48,777 bases of DNA from an uncultured bacterium (GTDB lineage: Bacteria; Patescibacteriota; Minisyncoccia; Minisyncoccales; JAQTVQ01): the NCBI GenBank assembly GCA_903839905.1, contig CAIMDX010000020.1:1-48777 (forward strand), written 5' to 3'. Both the position numbers and the translations under genes were made by a program. The notes under the pieces are model-generated. The model did no database searches, was not told the DNA's origin, and saw nothing but the letters and a program-made list of their open reading frames with translations. Shown here one piece after another: positions 39,513 through 48,093 of this stretch. Every line of letters begins with the position of its first letter. Positions within the stretch are counted from its first letter, which is position 1.

Positions 39513-42032
39513 ATGCTTGATCTCAAAAACTCGCGGATATCAAAAGCGATCTTCGTTGAAAAATATTTCTTTCCCGGAATGCTTGATATTTTCAAAGTAA
39601 TTTTTGCAACCGGTTTTATTTATCTTTCAGCTATTTATTTCAGTTATCCTTTTCTAAACTCCGCCTCTTTTTCAAAAGAATCCATCTTGGGCGCAGCCTT
39701 AATTTTGTTTTCATTATGGGGATGGCTTTGGCTAATTCTCTGCTTCTTCAGCCAAAAACTGAAAGAGCCAGCGATAAAAGGATCAGACAGCTTGGCCGAT
39801 TTTTTAGACCTGGATTCGGCCAAAGCCATAATAAAAGCCATTCATTCTAAAAAATATTCTTTCAGTCTGTCCCTCTTTTTAACATTGGTAGAAATGCCTC
39901 AATTCAAGCTGGCTTTTTCAAGGCTTTTATTGTCTCGGGAAAAAATTTCCAAGACCGCCCAAGAAATATGGGGAAAAGGGGAGGCCAATGAAGGCAACAG
40001 GCTTGAAGAAGCGGAACAAATCGTTATGTCCGCGCTTAAAATGGCCGCCGCCCAAGATTTGGAAAGAATTCCCGCTTCCCAGTTGCTGTTTGCCATTATG
40101 GAAAGCCACCCTTTGGCCCAAAAAACCTTATTCAACCTCGGCGTTTCCAAAAACGATATTATGGAAACAATCCTTTGGCAGGAAAAAACTTTAAGCTCCC
40201 AAAAAACAAGAAAAAAATTCTGGCTGAAAGAAAATCTTTTGAAAAAAAGCAGCATCGGCAGGCAATGGGCGGCCGGGCATACTTATTATCTCAACCTTTA
40301 CTCGCGAGACCTTACAAATTTCAAACAAGCGCTTTCTCTTGGAATTCTTCTGCATGAAAAGCAAATAAAACAGGCTGAAGACGCTTTAATAAGCTCTAAC
40401 GGCAGCACTTCCGCCTTGCTGGTCGGAGAACCGGGCGCTGGGAGAAGAATGCTTTTATCCAATTTGGCAAATAAAATTTCGGAAGGGCGCAGCTATAGAT
40501 CTCTTAATTTTAACAGAATAGTGGAGATCAATATGCCGTCCTTGATAACTTCCTCCCAAGGAATTGAAGAGCTTGAAGTCATTTTAAAATCAATATTCAA
40601 CGAAGCAATGCGAGCCGGCAATGTTATTCTCGTAATTCGCGAGATCCATAACTATATAGGATCTCATTTCGGGGCCAGGGATGTAGCAAAGGTCAATATT
40701 TCCGGAATGCTGGCAGAATATGTTTCCAGGCCTGGGTTCCGCCTTATAGGAATCACAACTCCCGAAGGATTCAACCGCGTCTGGCAACAAAATCAAGAAA
40801 TCCTTTCGCATTTCGCAAAAATAGAAGTTCCGCCAGCCACCCCGAAAGAAACGCTGGCAATCTTGGAAGAATCGACCTTGGAAATAGAAAGGCAAACAAA
40901 ATTCTTGATTTCATTCCCGGCGCTTGAAGAAATAATAGAACTCGCCGACCGCTATATTTCCAATGCTCCTTTTCCCAAAAAAGCGCTGGATGTTCTAGAC
41001 GGAGTGATTATTTACAAGATAAGAAACAGCAGAAGGGGATCTAATCTGGTCTTGAAAAAAGAGGTTGATGCCTTGGTTTCTGAAAAGATTGAAATTCCGG
41101 TAGGCGAAGCGAGCCAAAAAGAAAAAGATGTCCTACTAAATCTAGAGGACATCATTCATCAACGGCTCGTGGGCCAGGAAGAAGCAGTTTCCGAAATCGC
41201 CAATGCCCTGCGCCGCGCAAGAGCTGATATAAAAAACGGCAAAAGAACCTTGGGCAGTTTTCTTTTTCTGGGCCCGACCGGCGTAGGCAAGACGGAAACC
41301 GCCAAATGCCTGGCCAGGGCTTATTTCGGCTCGGAGAAAAAAATGATACGGCTTGATATGTCCGAATACCAAGAAGCCGGCTCAATCAAAAAACTGATCG
41401 GCGACGGAGAAAACCCAGGATACTTCACGACCATGGTAAGGGAAGATCCTTTTTCCTTGATCCTGCTTGATGAAATTGAAAAGGCCCATCCGAATATCTT
41501 GGATCTTTTCCTGCAAATATTGGACGAAGGCCGGTCAACCGACGGATCAGGCCGGATAGTTGATTTCAGAAGTACAATCATTATCGCGACTTCAAACGCG
41601 GGTGCGGAATTAGTGAGAGACGCTGTTAAAAAAGGTAAAAATTTATCCGAATACAAACAAGAGTTTATAGATGAAATCCTGAAAAAGGGGCTTTTCAGGC
41701 CGGAGTTTCTGAACAGGTTTGACGCGGTCGTTTTGTTTCGTACCCTTGCGGAAGAACATCTGCGGAAGATTGCCCAACTTATGCTTGAAGAAATAAAAAA
41801 CGGCCTCGCCCAAAAAGAAATAAATCTTGTGATCACTTCGGATTTGGTTGAAAAAATGGCTGAGATCGGATTTTATCCCGAATTCGGAGCAAGAGAGATG
41901 AGAAGGGCCATCCAAGAAAAAGTTGAGAACATCATCGCCAAAGCGATGCTGTCCGGAAGCCTCAAAACAAGCGACACCATAAAAATAGACCCGGAAACAT
42001 TCAAGATAATAAAGGTAAGTAAAGATATCTAA
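39513..42032 (+). CDS. Membrane-anchored ClpC/ClpB-like AAA+ protein with degenerate first ATPase domain
   Basis: An 839-aa protein. Two N-terminal helices (about 25-48, 58-80) are followed by a Clp-N-like helical region (about 90-240). AAA1 has GEPGAGRRM (about 304-312) where the Walker A lysine is replaced, and VIREIH (about 372-377) where Walker B aspartate is replaced. AAA2 is canonical: GPTGVGKT (587-594), LILLDEIEKAHP (about 648), FRPEFLNRFD with the arginine finger (about 727) and sensor-2 FGAREMRR. No I/L/V-G-F ClpP-docking tripeptide is seen in AAA2, and no ClpB middle domain. It is likely a membrane unfoldase or remodeller. Confidence 0.88.
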   Translation: MLDLKNSRISKAIFVEKYFFPGMLDIFKVIFATGFIYLSAIYFSYPFLNSASFSKESILGAALILFSLWGWLWLILCFFSQKLKEPAIKGSDSLADFLDLDSAKAIIKAIHSKKYSFSLSLFLTLVEMPQFKLAFSRLLLSREKISKTAQEIWGKGEANEGNRLEEAEQIVMSALKMAAAQDLERIPASQLLFAIMESHPLAQKTLFNLGVSKNDIMETILWQEKTLSSQKTRKKFWLKENLLKKSSIGRQWAAGHTYYLNLYSRDLTNFKQALSLGILLHEKQIKQAEDALISSNGSTSALLVGEPGAGRRMLLSNLANKISEGRSYRSLNFNRIVEINMPSLITSSQGIEELEVILKSIFNEAMRAGNVILVIREIHNYIGSHFGARDVAKVNISGMLAEYVSRPGFRLIGITTPEGFNRVWQQNQEILSHFAKIEVPPATPKETLAILEESTLEIERQTKFLISFPALEEIIELADRYISNAPFPKKALDVLDGVIIYKIRNSRRGSNLVLKKEVDALVSEKIEIPVGEASQKEKDVLLNLEDIIHQRLVGQEEAVSEIANALRRARADIKNGKRTLGSFLFLGPTGVGKTETAKCLARAYFGSEKKMIRLDMSEYQEAGSIKKLIGDGENPGYFTTMVREDPFSLILLDEIEKAHPNILDLFLQILDEGRSTDGSGRIVDFRSTIIIATSNAGAELVRDAVKKGKNLSEYKQEFIDEILKKGLFRPEFLNRFDAVVLFRTLAEEHLRKIAQLMLEEIKNGLAQKEINLVITSDLVEKMAEIGFYPEFGAREMRRAIQEKVENIIAKAMLSGSLKTSDTIKIDPETFKIIKVSKDI

Positions 42033-42049
42033 TCCTGGAAAGGGTTTTA

Positions 42050-42078
42050 CTTACTTCAGGAGGGGTTAGATCCCTCCT
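42050..42078. repeat. Hairpin AGGAGGG-GTTAGA-TCCCTCCT
   Basis: Inverted repeat 25 bp after the AAA+ gene, with the same GGGTTAGAYCC core as the hairpin upstream of tig (33456). Confidence 0.65.
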
Positions 42079-42096
42079 AGAATAAACATCCTAAAC

Positions 42097-42132
42097 AAAA
42101 AATGCCAGAAGCTGAACTTCTGGCATTTTTTT
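42097..42132. terminator. Strong bidirectional terminator
   Basis: AAAATGCCAGAAG-CTGAA-CTTCTGGCATTTT, extended by further A and T runs, between the convergent AAA+ gene and the 190-aa gene. Confidence 0.93.
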
Positions 42133-42154
42133 ATTGATCTATTGGTATTAAGCT

Positions 42155-42727
42155 CTATTCTATACAGCAATTAACGGCTTTTTTGACCATCTCTTTCAGT
42201 TTGGCCATTAGGCCATTCTTTTGCGGATCCGGCTGTTTTTCAACAAGGCTATCGCTGGCAGCGGAGGCTACAACTTGCTCAACGGACTTGTCATCTATTT
42301 TTTTTACATCGCCGATATTGATCAGCTTCATATTCAAGCCCCAGAACAGAGAATAGAGGCTGAACGCTTTGTTAAAAAGACTATAGGCAACATCTTTTTT
42401 GCCCATGGAAAGCTGCTTTGTCCCGACCTCCATCAATCTCATTGAAGCGGCCAGCAAATGCTTGGAGATGCACCAAACTTCTCCTTCGTATTCCTTAATA
42501 ATCTCTTTTAACAGCTCTTTCCTCATCTCCCGCACGATATTGATTAGGTCGTAATACTCGTTTTTGCCGGTTTTAGCGCCGGTAAAAAAGAAGTGTTCTT
42601 CTATACTAATCAAATTCATAATAGCCAAGCTCAAATCCTGGTCTGAAGACAAATCCATTTTGTCTTTTTTCTTTATATCATCAACTTTGGCCACGAACTC
42701 GTTGAGATCTTTTATGGGGTTGTTCAT
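42155..42727 (-). CDS. Conserved-looking helical protein, 190 aa, unknown
   Basis: A soluble all-alpha protein, rich in leucine heptads (LSLAIMNLISIEEHFFFTG; YDLINIVREMRKELLKEII), with a conserved-looking C-terminal tail MVKKAVNCCIE holding two adjacent cysteines. A CISKHLLAASMRLMEVG helix may line a bundle. It resembles no named family that I can support. It is monocistronic, 53 bp from the redox pair on the same strand. Confidence 0.7.
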   Translation of the reverse strand: MNNPIKDLNEFVAKVDDIKKKDKMDLSSDQDLSLAIMNLISIEEHFFFTGAKTGKNEYYDLINIVREMRKELLKEIIKEYEGEVWCISKHLLAASMRLMEVGTKQLSMGKKDVAYSLFNKAFSLYSLFWGLNMKLINIGDVKKIDDKSVEQVVASAASDSLVEKQPDPQKNGLMAKLKEMVKKAVNCCIE

Positions 42728-42780
42728 AAATTTTCAATTTTTAATTTCTAAATAATTTTTAATGACTAAATTTTTAAACC

Positions 42781-43305
42781 CTATTTCGTCAAAAAATAAA
42801 ACACTATGCTCAAAATAACCAGGGGCGCTATCGGCATCACTACCTTTTCAAAAGGGAAGTGGGCATGGCCGTTGTTTTTCTCTTTCAAATAATCATATAA
42901 GGTTGCGCCAAAGTAAAAAGCGATACTGCCTGTGATTATGCCTATCAAAAGCTTGTCTTTAAGGCAAGAACAGATGAAGTTAAAAGGGCTGGCAATGATT
43001 TTGGCATAGTATAAAGGAAAAATAGTTAAAAGATAATAGGACGCGGTTACGACAAAAGCCCTAAAACGGAATTTTATATTCTTTTTATCCAACCAGGTCA
43101 GAGTCCAAACAGATAAAGAAACCAGCAGCCCGCCGATCCAAAGCCCGGCTACGGCATCGCTAATGCCCATCCAGCGGGAAAGGCCAAGCCCTGCGCCTAC
43201 GGCAATAGTGCAAACCGGACAAACAGCCAAAGCCTGGGTTGCGGGCAACAGCCCGGCAACGACGATAAGAGAAATCAAACCTTTATTTTTTATAGACAGT
43301 TTCAT
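42781..43305 (-). CDS. Four-helix membrane protein with CPVC and CxC, likely thiol-redox partner
   Basis: A 174-aa protein from the ATG at 43305. A signal-like helix (LISLIVVAGLLPATQALA) is followed directly by CPVC (29-32) and GAGLGLSRWMGISD. Three to four helices follow, with FICSC (CxC) in the loop after the second. Two cysteine pairs on a small membrane bundle recall DsbB/VKOR-type oxidoreductases by layout, not by sequence. An upstream ATG (43338) would overlap the previous gene by 32 bp; the chosen start gives a normal signal peptide right after its stop. It is cotranscribed with a thioredoxin-like gene. Confidence 0.72.
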   Translation of the reverse strand: MKLSIKNKGLISLIVVAGLLPATQALAVCPVCTIAVGAGLGLSRWMGISDAVAGLWIGGLLVSLSVWTLTWLDKKNIKFRFRAFVVTASYYLLTIFPLYYAKIIASPFNFICSCLKDKLLIGIITGSIAFYFGATLYDYLKEKNNGHAHFPFEKVVMPIAPLVILSIVFYFLTK

Positions 43306-43306
43306 T

Positions 43307-43705
43307 TTATTGAGTTTGTCCGTTAATTTTATCTTCAAAAAATTTAATGATATTATCTTTGCCGATTAAGCAAGTTGAACCGGTCCATAAAAAAGGAACG
43401 CCAACGCTTTCTTCCGCTATGCCGCAAATTTTGGCTTTGGCTAAAAGCTCTTGGCGGTTCCCCTCGTTTTGAAAAATCTCTTTCTGGCCAAAAACAACTT
43501 TTTCCTTGATCTTATTGGCTTCTATCCAGGCGTCCAAATCAATGCAATGAGGGCAGGTAACTCCATAATAAAGGATTATTTCCGCATCTTTACCCGGCTC
43601 CGGCTGATTTGGATCAATAGCGTTTTTTTCACCAACTAAGATAAAGATCGCTACTACGGAGACTAGAAAGAAAAGCGCGGTTGAAAAAATGATTTTCTTA
43701 TTCAT
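43307..43705 (-). CDS. Membrane-anchored thioredoxin-like protein (CPHC)
   Basis: A 132-aa protein. An N-terminal helix (IIFSTALFFLVSVVAIFILV) anchors an outside thioredoxin-fold domain: IILYYGVTCPHCIDL with active site C51-P-H-C54, then VFGQKEIF and the cis-proline-type SVGVPFLW near the end. CPHC is the DsbA-type dithiol, usually oxidising. The next gene, one base away, encodes a CPVC membrane protein, so the two probably form an oxidation pair for exported cysteine-rich proteins. Confidence 0.85.
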   Translation of the reverse strand: MNKKIIFSTALFFLVSVVAIFILVGEKNAIDPNQPEPGKDAEIILYYGVTCPHCIDLDAWIEANKIKEKVVFGQKEIFQNEGNRQELLAKAKICGIAEESVGVPFLWTGSTCLIGKDNIIKFFEDKINGQTQ

Positions 43706-43807
43706 CTTCCTAAAATGTTTTTAATTCCGTTTAATTGCTGTAAAATTAAAATATCCTAAAATCTGTTTTAAATCAAATTTTTTAATAAACTCATTATACC
43801 AAACACT

Positions 43808-44224
43808 ATGCCAACAGCCAAAGAAACCGGCCAACTAGGGGAGCAGATAGCTATTGAATATTTAAAAAGCAACGGTTACGAAATATTAGGCCATAACTAT
43901 GTTTTCCGCGTTCCGCAAGGACCGCCCCTGGGAGAGATAGACATCATAGCTAAAAAGAAAAAAACAATTGTTTTTGTGGAAGTGAAAACATTGCGGATAG
44001 ACGAAACGACGGGAAGAGAGCCGCTAATCCGCCCCGAAGAAAAAGCCAACTATCAAAAAATGCGGAAAGTGGTTAGGGCCGCGGAAAGCTGGTTAATGAA
44101 AAATAAGGCCGGCTTGGACAGCCCCTGGCAAATTGATATAATTGCCGTGAAGATTTTTAGCGACCACAACAAGATCGTCCATTTTGAAAACGCTGTTTCC
44201 AGCAATGTGGACAACTTTCATTGA
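43808..44224 (+). CDS. yraN: YraN/UPF0102-family endonuclease-like protein
   Basis: A 138-aa protein of the UPF0102 family: GQLGEQIAIEYLKSNGYEIL, then LGEIDIIAKKKKTIVFVEVK, the restriction-endonuclease-like core with E, D and the ExK triad. The family fold is nuclease-like; the cellular role is poorly defined (Holliday-junction or DNA-uptake related proposals). Length is normal. Confidence 0.9.
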   Translation: MPTAKETGQLGEQIAIEYLKSNGYEILGHNYVFRVPQGPPLGEIDIIAKKKKTIVFVEVKTLRIDETTGREPLIRPEEKANYQKMRKVVRAAESWLMKNKAGLDSPWQIDIIAVKIFSDHNKIVHFENAVSSNVDNFH

Positions 44225-44259
44225 CCTAAATCCTCTTTCAAATATAATTACGCTTGCCC

Positions 44260-44279
44260 AGCCAGGAATCATCCTGGCT
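44260..44279 (+). terminator. Hairpin after yraN
   Basis: AGCCAGGA-ATCA-TCCTGGCT, 35 bp beyond the yraN stop. Only two Ts follow, so termination efficiency is doubtful. Confidence 0.5.
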
Positions 44280-44330
44280 TTGGACGGGAATAAGAGATAA
44301 GCTTAACGCGTTAAATAATACAAAAAGACT

Positions 44331-44990
44331 ATGGACATCCAACAGTATCTTTCGCAAGCGCAGGCTCTTTTTGACCAAAGGCTTTCTTTCAGGATTATGG
44401 CAGCGGTTTTATTCTTTCTGATCGGCTGGGCATTTTCTTGCTGGCTAGCAAAAAAATTGTCGCGAACTTTGGAAAGAACAAATCTCAATAATGTTGCCAA
44501 GGGAACCCAGCTAAACGACGCTTTGGCTAAAAAAAATATCAACATCAATCTTCCCAAATTTTTGGGCGAGATTCTTAAATGGTCTCTTTTGCTTGTAACG
44601 CTGATGATCTCAACCGACATCGCGGGATTGCAACAAGTCAGCGGATTATTCATTTCCATTATTAAATTTTTGCCGAATATTTATATCTCCCTCTTTATTT
44701 TATTCGTTGCCCTTTCCGCAGAAAACTTTTCCCAGAAGATCATCATCGGCAATATTGAAGACGAGAAGCTTGTTTATTCCAAAATTTTAGGGAAAATTGC
44801 CAGATTTTCCATCCGGATTCTTGCTGTTTTGGCAATTTTATACCAGCTGAATATCGCCCAGGCTTTGGTGTTAAGTATTTTCATCGCTTTTCTGGCCACG
44901 CTGGCTTTGGCTATCGGCATTTCTTTCGGCATCGGCGGCAAAGATTTGGCCAAAAAAATTCTGGATGAAGTTAAAAACAAACTTTCCTAA
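44331..44990 (+). CDS. Conserved TM-helix (mechanosensitive-channel-like) membrane protein
   Basis: A 219-aa protein with four to five helices. It includes AAVLFFLIGWAFSCWLAKKL and a C-terminal ALALAIGISFGIGGKDLAKK, the pore-helix pattern of MscS-type and 'conserved TM helix' (PF05552) proteins. The cytosolic MscS beta domain is absent, so it is a short form. It lies 3 bp before the FakA-FakB fusion, and the two are probably cotranslated. Confidence 0.82.
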   Translation: MDIQQYLSQAQALFDQRLSFRIMAAVLFFLIGWAFSCWLAKKLSRTLERTNLNNVAKGTQLNDALAKKNININLPKFLGEILKWSLLLVTLMISTDIAGLQQVSGLFISIIKFLPNIYISLFILFVALSAENFSQKIIIGNIEDEKLVYSKILGKIARFSIRILAVLAILYQLNIAQALVLSIFIAFLATLALAIGISFGIGGKDLAKKILDEVKNKLS

Positions 44991-44993
44991 AAA

Positions 44994-46787
44994 ATGAAAA
45001 CCATTGCCCCAAAAGAGCTTAAAAAAATGATCATCTATTCCTGCCAAAGAATAGAAAGGGACAAGGAAAACATAAACAAGATCAATGTTTTTCCGGTACC
45101 AGACCAAGATACCGGAAACAATCTGGCTAAAACGCTGGGGGGAATAAAGCAAGCAATTGAAAATAAAAATTACGATACGACCGAAACCTTGGCCAATGAT
45201 GTTTTGGAAGCCTCTCTAGCCAGCGCTCAAGGAAACGCCGGAGTCATTTACACCGGTTTTTTAGCCGGATTTTTATCGCAAATAAACAAAAATGAAATTG
45301 ACGCTAGAATTTTGGGAGCAGCTTTCCGCAAAGGCGCGGAACGGGCCAGGCAATCAATCCAAAATCCAAAAGAAGGAACGATCCTGGATGTGATAACGGC
45401 CGCGGCTAAAAGTGTTGAAGAAGAAGCGGAAAAAGGAAACGACATTCCCTCTGCCCTGAAAACAGCCATCAAGGCCGCAAGCGAAGCGCTGCTTAAAACC
45501 CGCGAACAGATGGCTATTTTAAAAAAAGCGAATGTTGTTGACGCCGGAGGCCTGGGCTTTTTAATAATTATGGAAAGCTATCTTGAAGCCTTGAAAGACA
45601 AAAAAGTATCTTCCCCGATTGAAACAAAACCTTCCCAAAATGTTAAAAATATCATCCAGATTATTTCCGCCCGCTTTGAAGTGGTAGCCCTTATTAAAAA
45701 CCCAAGGATCAACGATATTGAAATGCGCAAGGCTTTATCCCGCTTTGGCAACTCTTTGGACATCGTCCAAATAAAGAATAAAATGAAGATTCATGTCCAC
45801 ACCGATATGCCGGATGATGTAATTGCCGCCATAAAACAAAAAGGCCAAATCCTTGATTTAAGGACGCAAGATATGGCCAAGGAAATTGTCGGCGAGCCTT
45901 CAATAAAAAAGGTTTCCATCGGATTGATTACCGATCCTCTTGCCAATTTGACCGATAAGATCATTGAACGATATGGCATAGAGATCGTCCAATATATTTA
46001 CGACTGGCCGGAAGAAAATATGCTGCGAGGGGAAAATATCTATCAAAAAATGAGAGACGCCGCCAGCAAGGGGATAGCCAATCTCCCGAAAACTTCCCAG
46101 CCCAGCCCCAAAGATTTCCTGGATGCTTTCAAGAAAAAATTAAGCCAAGGATATAAAGAAGTCCTCTGTATTAATTTTTCTTCCAAGCTTTCCGGCGGAT
46201 ACAATTCCGCCTGCCAGGCAAGGAACTTGCTGCCCGAAGAGCAGAAACAAAAAATCCATATCTTTGATTCTCTGAACGCCGCCGCAGGCCAGGCGCTGAT
46301 CGTCCTGAAAGCCGTTGAATTCATTCAAATGCAAAAAAACATAAAGGAAATTTTAGTTGAGCTTAAAAAAGAATCGGACCGGGTTGAATTATACGGAATG
46401 CCTCAAGACCCAAAATGGCTGGAATGGGGAGGCCGCATCAGCCATAGCCAAGCCCAATGGCTAAGACGCCTTCAAAAAATCAGGATCAGCCCCTTGTTGG
46501 GAATCAAAAATGGAAAAATAGAAAAAATAGGCTTCAGCACCGGAGAAAAAGAAATGTCCGAAGCCATCTTTAAAAAAATTCTTTCCGGAACTAAAAAACT
46601 TAGAAAAGAAAACAAAAATATCCGAGTGGTCATCACCCATTGCGATAATCCCCAAGGAGCCCAAAAACTTAAAGAGATGCTAAGGCAGGAAAATTTTGAA
46701 GTCTCTTTTATCAATCTGACCGACTCAATCATCGGAGTCCATGTAGGCCCGGGAGCATTGATAGCAGCATGGACAGAAATAGACTAG
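44994..46787 (+). CDS. FakA-FakB type fusion: DhaL kinase + DegV fatty-acid-binding domain
   Basis: A 597-aa protein. Residues 1-205 are a DhaL/DAK2 kinase domain (NVFPVPDQDTGNN with metal-binding aspartates; SAQGNAGVIYTGF). Residues about 215-300 are the FakA middle domain (KMKIHVHTDMPDDVI). Residues about 305-597 are a complete DegV/FakB domain (VSIGLITDP; NFSSKLSGGYNSA; HVGPGALIAAW). In Firmicutes these are separate proteins that phosphorylate exogenous fatty acids. The fusion would put carrier and kinase on one chain and suits an organism that scavenges lipids. Confidence 0.9.
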   Translation: MKTIAPKELKKMIIYSCQRIERDKENINKINVFPVPDQDTGNNLAKTLGGIKQAIENKNYDTTETLANDVLEASLASAQGNAGVIYTGFLAGFLSQINKNEIDARILGAAFRKGAERARQSIQNPKEGTILDVITAAAKSVEEEAEKGNDIPSALKTAIKAASEALLKTREQMAILKKANVVDAGGLGFLIIMESYLEALKDKKVSSPIETKPSQNVKNIIQIISARFEVVALIKNPRINDIEMRKALSRFGNSLDIVQIKNKMKIHVHTDMPDDVIAAIKQKGQILDLRTQDMAKEIVGEPSIKKVSIGLITDPLANLTDKIIERYGIEIVQYIYDWPEENMLRGENIYQKMRDAASKGIANLPKTSQPSPKDFLDAFKKKLSQGYKEVLCINFSSKLSGGYNSACQARNLLPEEQKQKIHIFDSLNAAAGQALIVLKAVEFIQMQKNIKEILVELKKESDRVELYGMPQDPKWLEWGGRISHSQAQWLRRLQKIRISPLLGIKNGKIEKIGFSTGEKEMSEAIFKKILSGTKKLRKENKNIRVVITHCDNPQGAQKLKEMLRQENFEVSFINLTDSIIGVHVGPGALIAAWTEID

Positions 46788-46971
46788 CGAAAAATCCCAA
46801 ACCCCAATGTCCAATGACCAACCAAATCCAAATTTCCAAAACCCCTGCCGGCAGGCAGGCCAAAACGAACGATTTGGTCATTGGGATTTAGGATTTGGTT
46901 GGGCTTTGGGATTTGGTCATTGGGATTTCATTAGGTCAATTAGATATTAGAAATTAAAAATTTAATAGCTT
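46788..46971. repeat. Long imperfect inverted repeat
   Basis: At 46796-46935 AATCCCAAACCCCAATGTCC-type words are mirrored by GGATTTGGTCATTGGGATTT-type words around a central palindrome CCTGCCGGCAGGCAGG (46844-46859). The same word family lies at 31965-32110 and 48745-48777. No gene. Confidence 0.8.
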
Positions 46972-48093
46972 ATGTATATAAAGGGCGTTGGGATGACAAA
47001 ATTTGATTACAGCCAAAAACCATGGTGGAAGTTTGCTTATGAAGCGGCCTTGGAAGCGCTGGAAGACGCGAAAATGAGATCGTCACAGATTGACGCCATT
47101 GTCCTGACAACCATTTCCAGCGCCGGAGGAGGAGAGCATCAAACCCATAAAGTTTCTTTAATATCTGATCTGTTCAAAACCCATGTCCCTATTATTGAAA
47201 CTCCTTCCGTCTGCTCGGGCGGAGGAGCGGCTTTTTGGACGGCTAACCGGCTCGGCTTTAAAAATATTCTGATATTGAGCGGGGAAAAAGTAGTGGATAA
47301 CCGCACCGAAATTACAACCGATTTGATTATGTCGGCCGCCGAACGAACGATAGAACAAACAGAGGGTATGATTTTTCCTGCACAAAATGCCCTTGTCTGG
47401 CAAGACTATATGAAAAAGTACGGAGCCACAATGGACGACCTCTCTTTGATAGCTTATAAGAACCATCAAAATGCAGCCTTGAACCCCAAAGCTTATTATT
47501 ATAAAAGAGCTATATCCCTGGAGGAGATCAAAAAATCTCCGGAAATCGCTTCACCTTTGCGCTTGATGGATTGTTCTTTGTCGGTCAATGGAGGAGCGGC
47601 CGTAGTTTTAACCCAGGAAAAAACCGAAGTGGAAGTGGCTGGCTCCGGCTTTGCCACCGATTATCTGCTTACTTTCAACCGCGAAGAAACCGGCCATTTT
47701 AAGGCCACGGAATTGGCAGCCAAAATTGCCTACGAGCAAGCCGGCGTTTCCCCAAAAGATATTGATGTTGCCGAACTGCACGACGCTTTTACGCCCATAG
47801 AACTTTTTTCATATGAAGATTTAGGCTTTGTTCCAAAAGGCCAGGGAGCCGAACTTATAAGATCGGGTAAAATAAATTTAGGCGGAGAATTTCCGATCAA
47901 CCCTTCTGGCGGATTAAAAGCCAAGGGCCATCCAATCTCGGTTACTGGTTTAGCACAGATTTACGAAATAACAAGGCAACTTCGGGGGCAGTGCGGCGAA
48001 CGCCAAGCAAAAAACGCCAGCATCGGACTATGCCAAAATATCGGCGGAGCAGGAGGAAGCATTATTGTAAATATTTTGAGAAAAGTTAAATAA
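46972..48093 (+). CDS. Archaeal/SCP-x-type thiolase (acetyl-CoA acetyltransferase-like)
   Basis: A 373-aa thiolase-superfamily enzyme of the short archaeal/SCP-x type. The acyl-accepting cysteine is C81 (PSVCSGGGAAF). HDAF near 268 and GHPISVTG near 319 supply the His pair, and LCQNIGGAGG near 353 is the C-terminal conserved block. In archaea such enzymes condense acetyl-CoA at the head of the mevalonate route, next to HMG-CoA synthase and a DUF35 protein. Neither partner is in this window, so the reaction is open. It converges with the dephospho-CoA kinase gene; the stops overlap by 8 bp. Confidence 0.85.
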   Translation: MYIKGVGMTKFDYSQKPWWKFAYEAALEALEDAKMRSSQIDAIVLTTISSAGGGEHQTHKVSLISDLFKTHVPIIETPSVCSGGGAAFWTANRLGFKNILILSGEKVVDNRTEITTDLIMSAAERTIEQTEGMIFPAQNALVWQDYMKKYGATMDDLSLIAYKNHQNAALNPKAYYYKRAISLEEIKKSPEIASPLRLMDCSLSVNGGAAVVLTQEKTEVEVAGSGFATDYLLTFNREETGHFKATELAAKIAYEQAGVSPKDIDVAELHDAFTPIELFSYEDLGFVPKGQGAELIRSGKINLGGEFPINPSGGLKAKGHPISVTGLAQIYEITRQLRGQCGERQAKNASIGLCQNIGGAGGSIIVNILRKVK

